From a virus, in the IMG/VR virus record IMGVR_UViG_3300026521_000198, positions 1 through 30,169 of that record: a stretch of DNA of 30,169 bases; one strand, written 5' to 3'. Positions 30,155 to 30,169 of this stretch are shown piece after piece (within the stretch, counting starts at the first letter, position 1; every line of letters begins with the position of its first letter). A program made the translations under genes and the position numbers. The notes beneath the pieces are model-generated. The model saw nothing but the letters and a program-made list of their open reading frames with translations. It was not told the DNA's origin and made no database searches.

Positions 30155-30169
30155 AATACAATAAGGTTG
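30139..30169 (+). CDS. Start of a gene cut by the right window edge
   Basis: AGAGGAG lies 7 nt before an ATG that overlaps the end of the RT frame, and the frame (MVKYVKYNKV) stays open to the edge. Too little remains to assign a function. It shows that the operon continues after the RT. Confidence 0.55.
   Translation, partial: MVKYVKYNKV

Overview
The window is most of a temperate tailed bacteriophage genome, either a prophage or a free phage. It encodes a long-tailed siphovirus-like particle. The DNA is very AT-rich, genes are packed with 1 to 14 nt overlaps, Shine-Dalgarno sites look like AAAGGA, and the SSB resembles Campylobacterota proteins. I therefore infer a host in that group (Arcobacter or Aliarcobacter-like), but I cannot prove it from the sequence alone. 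No integrase, endolysin, holin-endolysin pair, tRNA, rRNA or CRISPR array was recognised, so the phage genome probably continues past one or both edges.

Layout. (1) 1-3483, minus strand: an early recombination operon with Gp157-like protein, RecT/Bet annealase, SSB and several small unknown genes, running off the left edge. (2) 3484-3945: a regulatory gap with two operators. (3) 3946-4366, plus strand: a strongly acidic small protein and a small helix-turn-helix protein. (4) 4435-5714, minus strand: a CI/LexA-type repressor followed by a lipoprotein and a tiny membrane peptide, probably the prophage-expressed unit. (5) 5813-10333, plus strand: a Cro-like protein, a replication module (DUF6291-like protein, DnaB-N-like protein, RepA/DnaB-type helicase), a DUF1064 nuclease-like protein and many small genes. 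(6) 10352-16838: small and large terminase, portal, Mu F-like head protein, scaffold, major capsid. (7) 16852-18285: a cassette of small membrane or secreted proteins with its own terminator. (8) 18285-27121: head-tail connectors, tail terminator, tail tube, tail chaperone with a probable -1 frameshift, tape measure, tail tip proteins. (9) 27131-30154: a diversity-generating retroelement (DGR).

The DGR is the standout. The 442-residue protein at 27131-28459 ends in a 108-bp variable repeat (VR, 28334-28441). It is copied from a template repeat (TR, 28919-29026) with no indels. Of 18 mismatches, 16 fall at template adenines. An Avd-type accessory protein and a DGR reverse transcriptase with a YVDD active site lie beside it. 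The target protein has a formylglycine-generating-enzyme-like (C-type-lectin) fold signature and follows the tail genes, so the system probably diversifies the phage receptor-binding tip. Unusually, the TR is open in the same frame as the RT, and no ATG lies between them.

Two regulatory systems can be read from repeats. Four copies of a GTAAG-N5-CTTAC operator, in two pairs with the same 34-bp spacing, sit at the leftward and rightward early promoters, as in lambda OL/OR. Seven copies of an ATACCTTT-type motif lie in gaps before structural genes, six of them 54 to 64 bp upstream of the start codon. They look like phage late-promoter or activator sites.
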